Source: Gammaproteobacteria bacterium
GTDB lineage: Bacteria; Pseudomonadota; Gammaproteobacteria; Methylococcales; Methylomonadaceae
Reading direction: 5' to 3'
NCBI GenBank assembly: GCA_016874115.1
Contig: VGVA01000001.1
Span: 18,810 to 82,809, forward strand
DNA length: 64,000 nt
Numbering within the stretch: position 1 is the stretch's first letter; every line of letters starts with the position of its first letter. Both the position numbers and the translations under genes were made by a program. A model generated the notes under the pieces. That model saw nothing but the letters and a program-made list of their open reading frames with translations. It did not search any database and was not told the DNA's origin. Below are positions 19,393 to 29,018 of the stretch, in pieces.

Positions 19393-20502
19393 CTATTCAT
19401 CGCTACCCAGGCCCAGCCAATTGGCTTTTAAAGTTGCCGAGTTATTGAGGGCAATTTCTTCATCTCCCCAGATTGCCCCGCTGATGACTGACGTTCCGGA
19501 TTGTTGGCTTATGACATTAACTTCGCAGACTTTAAAACCGTTCTCCTGCTTGAGAAAAATAAAGGCTTTACCCTGATGATGCGCGATGGCGGCGTCATTA
19601 ACCAGATAAGCAGCGTTGACATCCGCTTGCAAATGCTGGACGGTCAGTTTTTGACCGACCCTGATGGATGAGGGCGCATGGTTAACAATCGCTCTAGCCA
19701 GCACGGTTTGATTTTCCGGATTCACGCCTTGACCCAGCACATTAACGGTAGCTTCCGCCAGACCGTTCTCTACCTGTACGGTTTCGCCTATATGGATGTC
19801 ATTAATGTGTTCTTGCGGCACATTAATCTCCAGCCATAATACATCCAGATTCGCCACCCGGTACAACGACGATTGGCTATCGACGCGGCTGCCAATCGCC
19901 GCCATCCGTTCCAGCACTCTACCGGTAACCGGCGATCGTATCGGCAGCTTGCCGATTAATCTTCCGGTGGTATCCAGTTGTTGAACGTCCTTCGCAGTCA
20001 TACCGGCTATCTGCAACAATTGTCTGCTTTCGTTGACTTCGACGTCCGCCGCTTTGTACAAACTGTAGGATTCCTGTTCGCTGCGTCCGGAAACGACGCC
20101 TTCCTGCTTTAATTTTTTATCGCGGTTATATTTTGCCGACGCCAGTTTCATGGCGCCGGACGCTTTCAAGTAATTTCCTTGCAGAGTCAGCAACTCGGGA
20201 CTATTAATGAAACCGATCACGCCGCCTTTAATGACCTTATCGCCGACGGCGGCGTTCATGTTGACAACCAATCCGGCTAGCGGCGCGCTGACGATGAAAT
20301 CATGCTCCGGCGGCACCACCACTTTGGCGGGCGTCGAAAATAAGGGTATCCGTTTGGCTGGCTCTAACTTACCGGTTTTTATGCCAAGATTTTCAATCTG
20401 TTGCTGATTTAGCTGAATGAAATTAGTTTCCGCCACAGCATTCTGTACAAGCCCGGACAAAACAAACGCCGCCAGCATTAATAAAATGATTAACCGGCTC
20501 AT
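19393..20502 (-). CDS. RND efflux periplasmic adaptor (CusB/CzcB family)
   Basis: Signal peptide; membrane-fusion protein pattern PLAGLVVNMNAAVGDKVIKGGVIGFI, RSPVTGRVLERMAAIGSRV. Confidence 0.93.
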   Translation of the reverse strand: MSRLIILLMLAAFVLSGLVQNAVAETNFIQLNQQQIENLGIKTGKLEPAKRIPLFSTPAKVVVPPEHDFIVSAPLAGLVVNMNAAVGDKVIKGGVIGFINSPELLTLQGNYLKASGAMKLASAKYNRDKKLKQEGVVSGRSEQESYSLYKAADVEVNESRQLLQIAGMTAKDVQQLDTTGRLIGKLPIRSPVTGRVLERMAAIGSRVDSQSSLYRVANLDVLWLEINVPQEHINDIHIGETVQVENGLAEATVNVLGQGVNPENQTVLARAIVNHAPSSIRVGQKLTVQHLQADVNAAYLVNDAAIAHHQGKAFIFLKQENGFKVCEVNVISQQSGTSVISGAIWGDEEIALNNSATLKANWLGLGSDE

Positions 20503-21773
20503 GGCAGTACTCCTACCGCTTGATTATACAAAGCAATATCGCGCTCTAGCATGGTGGCGCGTTCTTTTGCGCTTAACACGGCTTGTTGCGTTCTGGACCG
20601 GATTTTCAACAAATCCATTAAACTGATTTCGCCTACCGAAAAACTGAGCTCCATCATTTTCAGATGTTCTTCGGCAATTTTTTTGTTTTCGTTGTTTATT
20701 TCCAATTCTGCCTGATTGACTTCCAGATGGTGTTCCGCTTCATGATGAGCCAGTTCCAAGTCGCGAAAAAGCTGATCGCGGTCAGCCAGTAAGCGGTTTA
20801 ATTCGACATTAATGGCGGCTACCTGCGGTTTCAGGTGAGACTCCCCGCCAAAAGGAATGTTGACGCCGATGTTAAAGCTTTCGGTGTCGTTACTGCGCGG
20901 ATCGGGGGTATTGGCGCTGATGTTGCTGGGCCGGTCGCTGTTGACGCCGATCATGAGATTACTTTGACCGGAACCAACCAATTTAATAGCATTCAATTCC
21001 GCTTTTTTGCGATCTAGCTGACTATTAATGGCGATTAATGCCGGGTGATTTACTTCGATTTTTTTTAACGGCGTCAACTTTTCCCGGTAACTTTCCGGAA
21101 TTTTGGTTAATTGGGTAATGCTGGCGTAGCGCTTGCGGGCATGCATTAACTCAGCTTCGGCTTCGGTTAACACCGAAAGCTTTTCCAGAAACTCGGTTTG
21201 CGCCAACAACACATCGACGCGCGGCAAATCGCCTAATTCGTGGCGGCGCTCCACTTTGGCGAGCAGTTGTTCGAATAATTCCAGATCGTTCTTGGCTTGC
21301 TCATAACGAACCGACTGTAATTCCATCTCCCATAATGCGCCGCGAACCAATCCAGCAACTCTTAGTTTAATAGCCGCCGTCTGCAATTCTGCGCTGGTTT
21401 CGGCTTTCAAGCCGTACTCCTGCTCGGCATCACGTTGCCCTAAATTCCACAGCGGTACTTGTACTGTTGCATCTACATAATGTAATGTGCCGGTTGTGGC
21501 TTCTTGAAAGCGCAATCCCGCTTGCGACGCGCCTGCCGTCCAGCTTTTACCGCGCTCTTTAATCGCGCTGGCTTCTTCTTCCAGGGCTTTCAACCACGCC
21601 GTATCCGGAAATTTTTCCAGCGTTATATCGACCACTTTTGCCAGCGTTAACGAATGATCTACTTCAATAGGATCGTGGTGAGCAACAGTCGGCTTGTTTT
21701 CAGCCAGCGCCACAGCGCTGTAAAACAGCAGGATGAGCCACCATCCGCGAAAGTTCAAAACAATCATAAGCAA
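20499..21773 (-). CDS. TolC/CusC-family outer membrane efflux protein
   Basis: OEP-type coiled coils; upstream of and overlapping the adaptor gene. Confidence 0.92.
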   Translation of the reverse strand: MLMIVLNFRGWWLILLFYSAVALAENKPTVAHHDPIEVDHSLTLAKVVDITLEKFPDTAWLKALEEEASAIKERGKSWTAGASQAGLRFQEATTGTLHYVDATVQVPLWNLGQRDAEQEYGLKAETSAELQTAAIKLRVAGLVRGALWEMELQSVRYEQAKNDLELFEQLLAKVERRHELGDLPRVDVLLAQTEFLEKLSVLTEAEAELMHARKRYASITQLTKIPESYREKLTPLKKIEVNHPALIAINSQLDRKKAELNAIKLVGSGQSNLMIGVNSDRPSNISANTPDPRSNDTESFNIGVNIPFGGESHLKPQVAAINVELNRLLADRDQLFRDLELAHHEAEHHLEVNQAELEINNENKKIAEEHLKMMELSFSVGEISLMDLLKIRSRTQQAVLSAKERATMLERDIALYNQAVGVLP

Positions 21774-21832
21774 GCTCTATGCGGAATTCCGCTTATTATT
21801 AATAAAAGCACATGTCCAGCGATTTAACTGGA

Positions 21833-22258
21833 TTAAGCGTAGCTGATTGTTGCGGGCGGCGCTCGAGGAGGCAGGGAAAGTAGCGGCCTACGCATGGGCA
21901 GCCGGTGATGGTGTTGTATAATGTGATAACCGCCTGCAGACAGGCAAGGTTTGACCGGCGTTTCGACCGCTATTAATGTGAAGTCGTTATAGTGACTAAA
22001 GATAACCGCATCGTTCGATTTTTTAATGCCTGCGTCGACAACGACTAAAATGCCTTCCTGATCCGAACCGGAAGTATTAATGGCGACAAATTGACCGGAG
22101 TAATCTTTCTCATTATTAATTGCAAGATAAACTTCCAGACCCGGTATGTGCAATCCCTGGCTAAAATTTTGGCTACCCGCATGCGCATGCACCAACGGTG
22201 CAAAAAATTGCAGCATGGCGAGTATAATTATTAGGAGTTTAGGAAAAATCTGTTTCAT
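21833..22258 (-). CDS. Small exported protein, first gene of efflux operon, His-containing C-terminus
   Basis: Signal peptide MKQIFPKLLIIILAMLQFFAPLVHAHAG; C-terminal HIIQHHHR. Confidence 0.7.
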   Translation of the reverse strand: MKQIFPKLLIIILAMLQFFAPLVHAHAGSQNFSQGLHIPGLEVYLAINNEKDYSGQFVAINTSGSDQEGILVVVDAGIKKSNDAVIFSHYNDFTLIAVETPVKPCLSAGGYHIIQHHHRLPMRRPLLSLPPRAPPATISYA

Positions 22259-22365
22259 AATCAGGGTTTATTTTAGCAATAAACGATTAATAACTTGAAA
22301 CTTTTAATCTTCTCCCCCATCTTATAGCTACGATTTTCCTTTTTATATTAATTTTTGAGGACATT

Positions 22366-23328
22366 ATGAAAATCAAAACCGGCATCATCTTCAGCGTAAT
22401 GCTGTCCTTATTTCTGGTATTTGCAGGCTTGGACGATGCAGAAGCGCGCCGTTTTGGCGGCGGCGGCAATTTCGGCGGCAGATCGTCATACAGTTCTCCG
22501 TACCAGCGTTCCGTACAGCCTTCCCGGCAGTACAACCAACAACAGCAGCAACAGCAAGCTAACCGGCAAAATCCTGCAGCAAATCCCGCAATGCGTAATC
22601 GCGGCTTAATGGGAATGTTGGGCGCACTGGCCGTGGGCGGTTTATTGGGTTCGATGTTGACCGGCGGCGCTTTTCACGGGTTTAATTTTTTAGATATTCT
22701 GGTGCTGGGCGGTATTGCCTATATGCTGTTTAAAATGTTTGCCGCACGATCGCAAAATACGCAGCGCCCGGCGTATGACCGGACTTATCATGGCGGCTCT
22801 CATAATGATAGCCAGCCATACGGCGGGCAAAATCCGCAAAACTCACCGGCAGGTTTCAATACCGACTTGTTATTCGATAAAAATAAGCCTGTTAAGAGCG
22901 GTGTTGAGCAAGATGCGCCATACCAGGATGCGGAATTCGACGCCGCCGTAATTCCCAAAGGCTTCGACGAGCAAAACTTTTTAAATGGCGCCAAAATCGC
23001 CTATAAAACTTTGCAAAAAGCCTGGGATACGCGCGACTTAGCCGAAATAAGAGGATTAACAACCGATAAGGTGTTCTCCGAAATACAAGATCAATTGAAT
23101 GCGGCAACCGAGGAAAACCATACCGACGTATTGAAAATAGATGCGGAATTATTGGAGGTGCGCGAAATCGGCAATGAAATCGAAGCCGTCGTCCTGTTCG
23201 ACACTATCCTGCGCGAAGATCGTAATGCTCAGGCGAATCAGGTACGGGAAGTCTGGCATTTCGTCAAACCCAACAACCCTCAGCAAACCAAATGGTTGCT
23301 GGACGGCATCCAGCAGTTGGCGGATTAA
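22366..23328 (+). CDS. Tim44-like domain protein
   Basis: Signal peptide, GGGGNFGGRSSY low complexity, TM helix, C-terminal AYKTLQKAWDTRDLAEIRGLTTDKVFSEIQ (Tim44-like). Confidence 0.9.
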   Translation: MKIKTGIIFSVMLSLFLVFAGLDDAEARRFGGGGNFGGRSSYSSPYQRSVQPSRQYNQQQQQQQANRQNPAANPAMRNRGLMGMLGALAVGGLLGSMLTGGAFHGFNFLDILVLGGIAYMLFKMFAARSQNTQRPAYDRTYHGGSHNDSQPYGGQNPQNSPAGFNTDLLFDKNKPVKSGVEQDAPYQDAEFDAAVIPKGFDEQNFLNGAKIAYKTLQKAWDTRDLAEIRGLTTDKVFSEIQDQLNAATEENHTDVLKIDAELLEVREIGNEIEAVVLFDTILREDRNAQANQVREVWHFVKPNNPQQTKWLLDGIQQLAD

Positions 23329-23345
23329 CTATTTGCCGAAGCAGC

Positions 23346-23376
23346 GAGACGGAGCGTCATGCTCCGTCTCTTTTTT
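23346..23376 (+). terminator. Rho-independent terminator of the Tim44-like gene
   Basis: GAGACGGAGC-gtcat-GCTCCGTCTC followed by TTTTTT. Confidence 0.92.
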
Positions 23377-23444
23377 CCTTCAACCATCCTTAAATCGTCG
23401 GAAAACTTTATTAATCCGATAAATTAACGGCTTTTACCATCGTT

Positions 23445-23900
23445 TTACGCTGCGCTGCAAGTTTCCAGCCAGAAAAACATTCTGTGATTAAGCTTGCGGA
23501 ACGGCTCTTGTTGAATGGGTTTGGTCACATAACTGGTGCAACCCGACATTGCGCCTTTAAATTGATTTCCCGGCGCTGAATTACCGGATACCATGATGAT
23601 GGGGGTTAATTCGTAACCCTTCATTTCACGGATGCGGCTGCACGTTTCAAAACCGTCGAGACCGGGCATGCTGATATCAAGAAATATCAGATCGTAATGC
23701 TTGCGAGCGGCTTTAGCCAATGCTTCTTCACCGCTGTCGGCATATTCGATTTCGCCAATTTGAGGTAAATTCCATAAGTTGGCGGCTAACATTTTTTTAG
23801 CCGGGCCGTAATCGTCGACGACTAGCACAGTATAGAAATTGACTTGCGGTATAGGTTGTTTGGGTTTTGCGAAAAAAATTGATTGGCTTTCATTGTTCAT
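23445..23900 (-). CDS. Single-domain response regulator (CheY-like)
   Basis: VLVVDDYGPAKKML, YDLIFLDISMPGLDGFETC, TKPIQQ. Confidence 0.92.
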   Translation of the reverse strand: MNNESQSIFFAKPKQPIPQVNFYTVLVVDDYGPAKKMLAANLWNLPQIGEIEYADSGEEALAKAARKHYDLIFLDISMPGLDGFETCSRIREMKGYELTPIIMVSGNSAPGNQFKGAMSGCTSYVTKPIQQEPFRKLNHRMFFWLETCSAA

Positions 23901-24163
23901 CTCCAGATTATTATTAATTTATTAATAGCTTGTAGACACTACAAACGATCAGAAATAAAAATAGACCGAGATGGATGTTTCGTTTGCGATAGACATCGCA
24001 TTTTTTAAAATTGGTAATAATTGCTCACTGCGGTATTTGTCGTCGTAACGCTATTAATAAATCTTTACGATTGATTGCTCGCCTTTAATAACGGGCATTA
24101 ACAGCTTAATTCCCTTATCCCCAATCTTTAAGTCGGCGATATTAGGGTCAAAACAGGACTATT

Positions 24164-25594
24164 CTACTGATCTGCGCTTAGTTTCGATTTTTCAATGAGA
24201 TTGGTGGTTGAATGACCTTCGACAAAAGGTAATATCTTTACTTCGCCGCCTGCTTGAATCACACAATCGCCGCCGACGACCTGTTCCGGCAGGTAATCTC
24301 CACCCTTGACGATTACATCAGGCAGTAGCCTGCAATATAAACGTTCCGGCGTTTCCTCTGAGAACGCAACGACCCAATCCACGCACGACAAAGCCGACAA
24401 TATGGCCATGCGTTCCTGTAAACCATTAATAGGCCGGGAATTGCCTTTCAGCTTTTTAACCGACTCATCGGCATTAACAGCAACGCACAACCGGTCGCCT
24501 AGCGCTCTGGCTTGTTCCAGATAAGTGATATGGCCGATATGCAATATATCGAAGCAACCATTGGTCATGATAATTTTTTCGCCGTTTACTTTGGCCATTG
24601 CCAGAATGCGGCTGAGTTCTTCCTCTGAAACAATACCGTACTGTGCGCTTTTTTCGCCATGCATGGCGCGGATTAATTCTTCTCGGGAAACAGTAGATGT
24701 TCCCAGCTTACCGACTACAATGCCGCCCGCCAGATTTCCCAGGTACATCGCGTCGCGCCAATCCATGCCGACGCTGATGCTGGCGGCTACCACGGCAATC
24801 ACGGTATCGCCTGCACCGGTTACATCGAACACGTCTTTAGCCTGCGCGGATATCGTAAGCTCGCGATTCTGCTGGATTAATGTCATCCCTGCTTCACCGC
24901 GGGTGATTAATAGATTGGGAATCTGTAGCCGTGTTAATAGCTCTCTGCCCTTAGCCAGCAGTTGCTCTTCACTCTCGCAAGCGCCCATGACAGCCTGAAA
25001 TTCCGACAAGTTGGGCGTTATCAAATCAGCAAAAGCATAATTCTGGTAATCCAGGCCTTTGGGGTCGATTAATACTTTAATTTGCTGCTTTTTTGCAAGC
25101 GCTATCAGCTCTTGTACCTGCCGCAACGTGCCTTTGCCGTAATCGGAAAATACCGCCACATTATGGGAGGCAAGATGTTCTGCAAACCGGTTTGCCAGCT
25201 TGGCGGTATCGAAGTCCAGCGGTGTTTCTTCAAAATCGATACGAATTAATTGTTGATTGCGCGCAATAATGCGCAATTTGCAAATACTGCGCAGTGACGG
25301 AACTACAATTAACTCGCAGCGCACACCGCCCGTCTCGAGCAACTGCTTGATAATTCGGCCTTCTTCGTCATCGCCGACAACGCCCAGCAAGGTAACCTTA
25401 CCGCCCAGTTTGGCAATATTTAAGGCAACATTGGCCGCCCCGCCCACACGATCTTCTATATTTTTAACCTGCACCACGGGCACCGGAGCTTCAGGCGATA
25501 TGCGCCCGGCTTTACCGGACCAATAGCGATCCAACATGACATCGCCAACCACCAGCACGGAAGCGGAAGAAAACTCAGGCGTTGTCGCCAGCAT
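24164..25594 (-). CDS. hldE: Bifunctional D-glycero-beta-D-manno-heptose-7-phosphate kinase / heptose 1-phosphate adenylyltransferase
   Basis: PfkB-type N-terminus (VLVVGDVMLDRYWSG, VTGAGDTVIAV) fused to nucleotidyltransferase (TNGCFDILHIGHITYL). Confidence 0.96.
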   Translation of the reverse strand: MLATTPEFSSASVLVVGDVMLDRYWSGKAGRISPEAPVPVVQVKNIEDRVGGAANVALNIAKLGGKVTLLGVVGDDEEGRIIKQLLETGGVRCELIVVPSLRSICKLRIIARNQQLIRIDFEETPLDFDTAKLANRFAEHLASHNVAVFSDYGKGTLRQVQELIALAKKQQIKVLIDPKGLDYQNYAFADLITPNLSEFQAVMGACESEEQLLAKGRELLTRLQIPNLLITRGEAGMTLIQQNRELTISAQAKDVFDVTGAGDTVIAVVAASISVGMDWRDAMYLGNLAGGIVVGKLGTSTVSREELIRAMHGEKSAQYGIVSEEELSRILAMAKVNGEKIIMTNGCFDILHIGHITYLEQARALGDRLCVAVNADESVKKLKGNSRPINGLQERMAILSALSCVDWVVAFSEETPERLYCRLLPDVIVKGGDYLPEQVVGGDCVIQAGGEVKILPFVEGHSTTNLIEKSKLSADQ

Positions 25595-26165
25595 CGTTTA
25601 CCTCCAGGCTGAACGTTTCTTCCACGATATTACACCACCAATGCCCGATAACGATATGGGCTTCCTGTATTCGAGCGGTAACCGTTGACGGTACTTTAAT
25701 CGTTAATGAGGCCGTCCGGCTTAATTCACTATCAACTTCCCCTGTCATGCCAATCACAATCATACCTTTGCTGAGCGCAGTTTTTGCCGCCGCCACAACA
25801 CTAGAGCTGTTACCTGAGGTAGAGATGGCAATTAAACAATCGTTAGCATTACCCAACGCTTCCACTTGGCGGGCAAACACGGAGTCGTAACCGAAATCGT
25901 TGGCGGATGCGGTAAGGATGGAAGTATCGGTAGTTAATGCGATGGCGGCTAATGCTTGGCGTTTGGTTTCATAACGAACCACAAATTCCGCAGCCAAATG
26001 TTGACTATCCGCCGCACTGCCGCCGTTACCGCACAACAGTATTTTTCCGCCCTGCCGGATCGTCTCTATTAATAGTTTGCCAGCTGCTTCAATCTCTGCA
26101 TTGTGGTGTGCAAGTTTCTCCATCATCTTTTGATGTTGGCTTAGCACCGGCAAAAAATTTTTCAC
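25575..26165 (-). CDS. gmhA: Phosphoheptose isomerase (SIS domain)
   Basis: LLCGNGGSAADSQHLAAEFVVRYETKR, QEAHIVIGHWWCNIVE; overlaps hldE. Confidence 0.94.
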   Translation of the reverse strand: MKNFLPVLSQHQKMMEKLAHHNAEIEAAGKLLIETIRQGGKILLCGNGGSAADSQHLAAEFVVRYETKRQALAAIALTTDTSILTASANDFGYDSVFARQVEALGNANDCLIAISTSGNSSSVVAAAKTALSKGMIVIGMTGEVDSELSRTASLTIKVPSTVTARIQEAHIVIGHWWCNIVEETFSLEVNDAGDNA

Positions 26166-26279
26166 ATTCTATCCTTGTTTTAATGGTTTAAAATTAGCGG
26201 AACGATTCGATTTATTGTTATATAACGCTATTAATGATTAATAACAGGATTAATGATGATAGTTCTGGAAAATTGGGGG

Positions 26280-27098
26280 TTATCTGTTTAATAAAGCAAA
26301 ATAATCATCCATTTTTGCCTTTCCCCATTTCTGTTCGATAGAAATCAAGTTGGCCTTGTCGACAAACGGCGGATAACTTTTTTTGGAGGTTAAGCGAATA
26401 TAATGATGAATAAACACGTCCAAACAAATGTGCACCGGTTTAATATCGCCAACCGTTTGGGCGCGTTCCATAGTCCAATAATACAAATCGTAATCGGCGG
26501 CTTGCAGACGCTCGTCCCACCACCCGATTTTAGCCAGTGCTTCACGTTTCATCATAACGGCATTGCCGACAAAGCCCTGCTTTACCTGATGTTGAAAAGT
26601 TTGGTAACGCTGTTCGCAAAAACGCTGCCAGTCGCCGTACATTAATCTGTGGGTGAGCTTTAACACGAACGTGGCTTGTCCGAATAATGTCAGTAATATC
26701 TTTATTTTATTCCAACGCCTGCGGAATTGTCGGGTTTCGCTTTTTGATTCCAAAAGCTCTACGCCGCAAGCCGTGGCCGCTTCAAGTCCGTTCTTTTCCA
26801 TCGTTGCTATAAGACGTTTGTCCCAATCGGGGCATACGATAATGTCGTTATTTAAAAACGCCAGCCAATCGTAACGCGCAGCTTCTATACCGCGATTTTG
26901 ACAATAAGGGTAAGAGTAATTCACGCCGTTGCGAATTACTTTAGCACCGACCGATTCAAAAAACTCGGCGCTACCATCGGTTGAACCGTTATCGATAACG
27001 ATCAATTCAAAGGGATGATGGGTACAGGTAGATAAATAATGCCAATATAATTCATTCATGCTTTTTTGATTATATATGGCGGTAATAATGCTGAGCAC
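26280..27098 (-). CDS. Glycosyltransferase family 2
   Basis: LSIITAIYNQ, LIVIDNGSTDGSAEFF, FLNNDIIVCPDWD. Confidence 0.9.
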   Translation of the reverse strand: MLSIITAIYNQKSMNELYWHYLSTCTHHPFELIVIDNGSTDGSAEFFESVGAKVIRNGVNYSYPYCQNRGIEAARYDWLAFLNNDIIVCPDWDKRLIATMEKNGLEAATACGVELLESKSETRQFRRRWNKIKILLTLFGQATFVLKLTHRLMYGDWQRFCEQRYQTFQHQVKQGFVGNAVMMKREALAKIGWWDERLQAADYDLYYWTMERAQTVGDIKPVHICLDVFIHHYIRLTSKKSYPPFVDKANLISIEQKWGKAKMDDYFALLNR

Positions 27099-27145
27099 AA
27101 CCCGTCCCTTTTAAACCAGATTTTTGATGTTATTGGTTATCATAT

Positions 27146-28945
27146 TTATTTAATCACCACCGGTTGTGTTGTAGTTGCAACAGGGTTTTGATTCGTCGTC
27201 AACGGCTGCTCTGTTTCCAATTCAAATTGAATTTGGTGTAATTTAGCATAGACACCATTTTTTTTAATTAATTCGTGATGAACGCCCCTTTCGACAATCC
27301 TGCCACGCTCCATCACCAAGATCAGATCGGCGTTTTCTATGGTAGACAGACGATGGGCGATCACTAATGTCGTCCTGTTACTCATCACCTTTTGCAGTGC
27401 TTGTTGAATATAACGCTCTGACGCAGTATCCAAGGCGGAAGTCGCTTCATCCAAAATCAGGATTGGCGCATCTTTTAACAAGGCTCTAGCTAAGGCCAGA
27501 CGTTGACGTTGCCCGCCGGATAATTTGATACCATTCTCACCGATTTCGGTATCCAGGCCTTGTTCCAGTTTAGTAATGAATTCCATGGCATAAGCATCCG
27601 ACGCAGCGGTAATAATCGCCTCTCTGGATGCATCGGCCAAGTCGCCGTAAGCTATATTGCTGGCAATCGTATCGTTAAATAAGGTGACATGCTGGGTAAC
27701 CAGCGCAATATGTTTGCGTAAATTGGCCAAACGGTAGCGATTAATTTCCACACCATCAAGCAATATTGTTCCTTGCGTATGCGGATAAAACCGTGGCACC
27801 AGATTAACCAGCGTACTTTTGCCGCCACCGGACGCGCCGACCAAAGCAATAGTTTGCCCCGGTTGGGCGCTAAAGTTAATATCGGAAAGCGCCGGCTCAG
27901 CCGCTCCCGGATAATAAAAAGTTACATTCTTAAATTCCAGTGCGCCTTTAGCCCGTTCTACCTCGTACACGCCTTCATCGAATTCACCGGGTTCATCCAA
28001 AATATCGAATATAGATTGGGCGGCGGCGATGCCTTTTTGAATATCGCTGTTGGCGTCGCTTAATTGTCTGATCGGGCGCTGGATTAATATCGCGGTCATG
28101 AGATAGGCGCTGAATTCGCCGACGCTGGCTTGCTTCATAAAAATCAATGCCATGTACATCAAAAACGCCAGCGCGATAGCAATAATAAATTGCATGACGG
28201 GGTTATGAACCGCCGTGGTAGTCGCTAATTTTAGCGCTTGTCCACGGTTGTAGTAGCTGCGTTGTAAAAAACGCCGGATTTCATACGCCTCGCCGCCGTA
28301 ACCCCTGACAATCCGGTGGCCGGTTACCAATTCTGAAGTAATATGCGTGATGTCGCCCACGGACTCCTGCATCCGTTTGCTGATCATTCTTAACCGGCGG
28401 CTGACATACTTGACCAATACGACAATGATGGGCGCTATGCCGACAAACGTCAGGGATAACATCCAGTTGGATTTGAACAAATAAATCAATAACACCAGCA
28501 CGGTCAAGCCTTCCCGAACAAACGTACGCACTGCATCGGTGCTGGCTTTCGTCATTTCGCCGACATTATTGGTAATCCTGGAGATCAGAAAACCGCTGTT
28601 ATGTGCATCGAAGAAGGCTGTCGGCAATTCGGTATATTTTTTAAAGACTTCGCATCGTAGACTGTGAACTACATTCGTCGATACTTTAGCTAAAAAGTAA
28701 TTGCCCAGATAATTACCAATGCCTTGGATAAAAAACAGCCCGCAAAAGAACAACGGCAAATATTGCATACCCTCGCGCGCTTCTGTTTTTAAAGTATCCA
28801 GAATATGCTGAATTAATACCGGTAACAAATATTGAGTGGCGGAATAAATCAAAAAACCCACAAGGCTGACGGCAAACAGCCCCCAGTACGGCTTTACGTA
28901 TACTAAAAGCCGTTTATAGATTTGAATGCCGCCGCTGGTTGACAT
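27146..28945 (-). CDS. msbA: Lipid A export ABC transporter, MsbA
   Basis: TM domain plus Walker A GASGGGKST, LSGGQRQRLALARALLKDAPILILDEATSALD. Confidence 0.95.
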   Translation of the reverse strand: MSTSGGIQIYKRLLVYVKPYWGLFAVSLVGFLIYSATQYLLPVLIQHILDTLKTEAREGMQYLPLFFCGLFFIQGIGNYLGNYFLAKVSTNVVHSLRCEVFKKYTELPTAFFDAHNSGFLISRITNNVGEMTKASTDAVRTFVREGLTVLVLLIYLFKSNWMLSLTFVGIAPIIVVLVKYVSRRLRMISKRMQESVGDITHITSELVTGHRIVRGYGGEAYEIRRFLQRSYYNRGQALKLATTTAVHNPVMQFIIAIALAFLMYMALIFMKQASVGEFSAYLMTAILIQRPIRQLSDANSDIQKGIAAAQSIFDILDEPGEFDEGVYEVERAKGALEFKNVTFYYPGAAEPALSDINFSAQPGQTIALVGASGGGKSTLVNLVPRFYPHTQGTILLDGVEINRYRLANLRKHIALVTQHVTLFNDTIASNIAYGDLADASREAIITAASDAYAMEFITKLEQGLDTEIGENGIKLSGGQRQRLALARALLKDAPILILDEATSALDTASERYIQQALQKVMSNRTTLVIAHRLSTIENADLILVMERGRIVERGVHHELIKKNGVYAKLHQIQFELETEQPLTTNQNPVATTTQPVVIK

Positions 28946-29018
28946 GCTGAATGATGATAGTACTAATGCTTGATTTTGTTAGATATAGCCGTTATTGAAA
29001 CAAGCTGCAACAAAAAAA

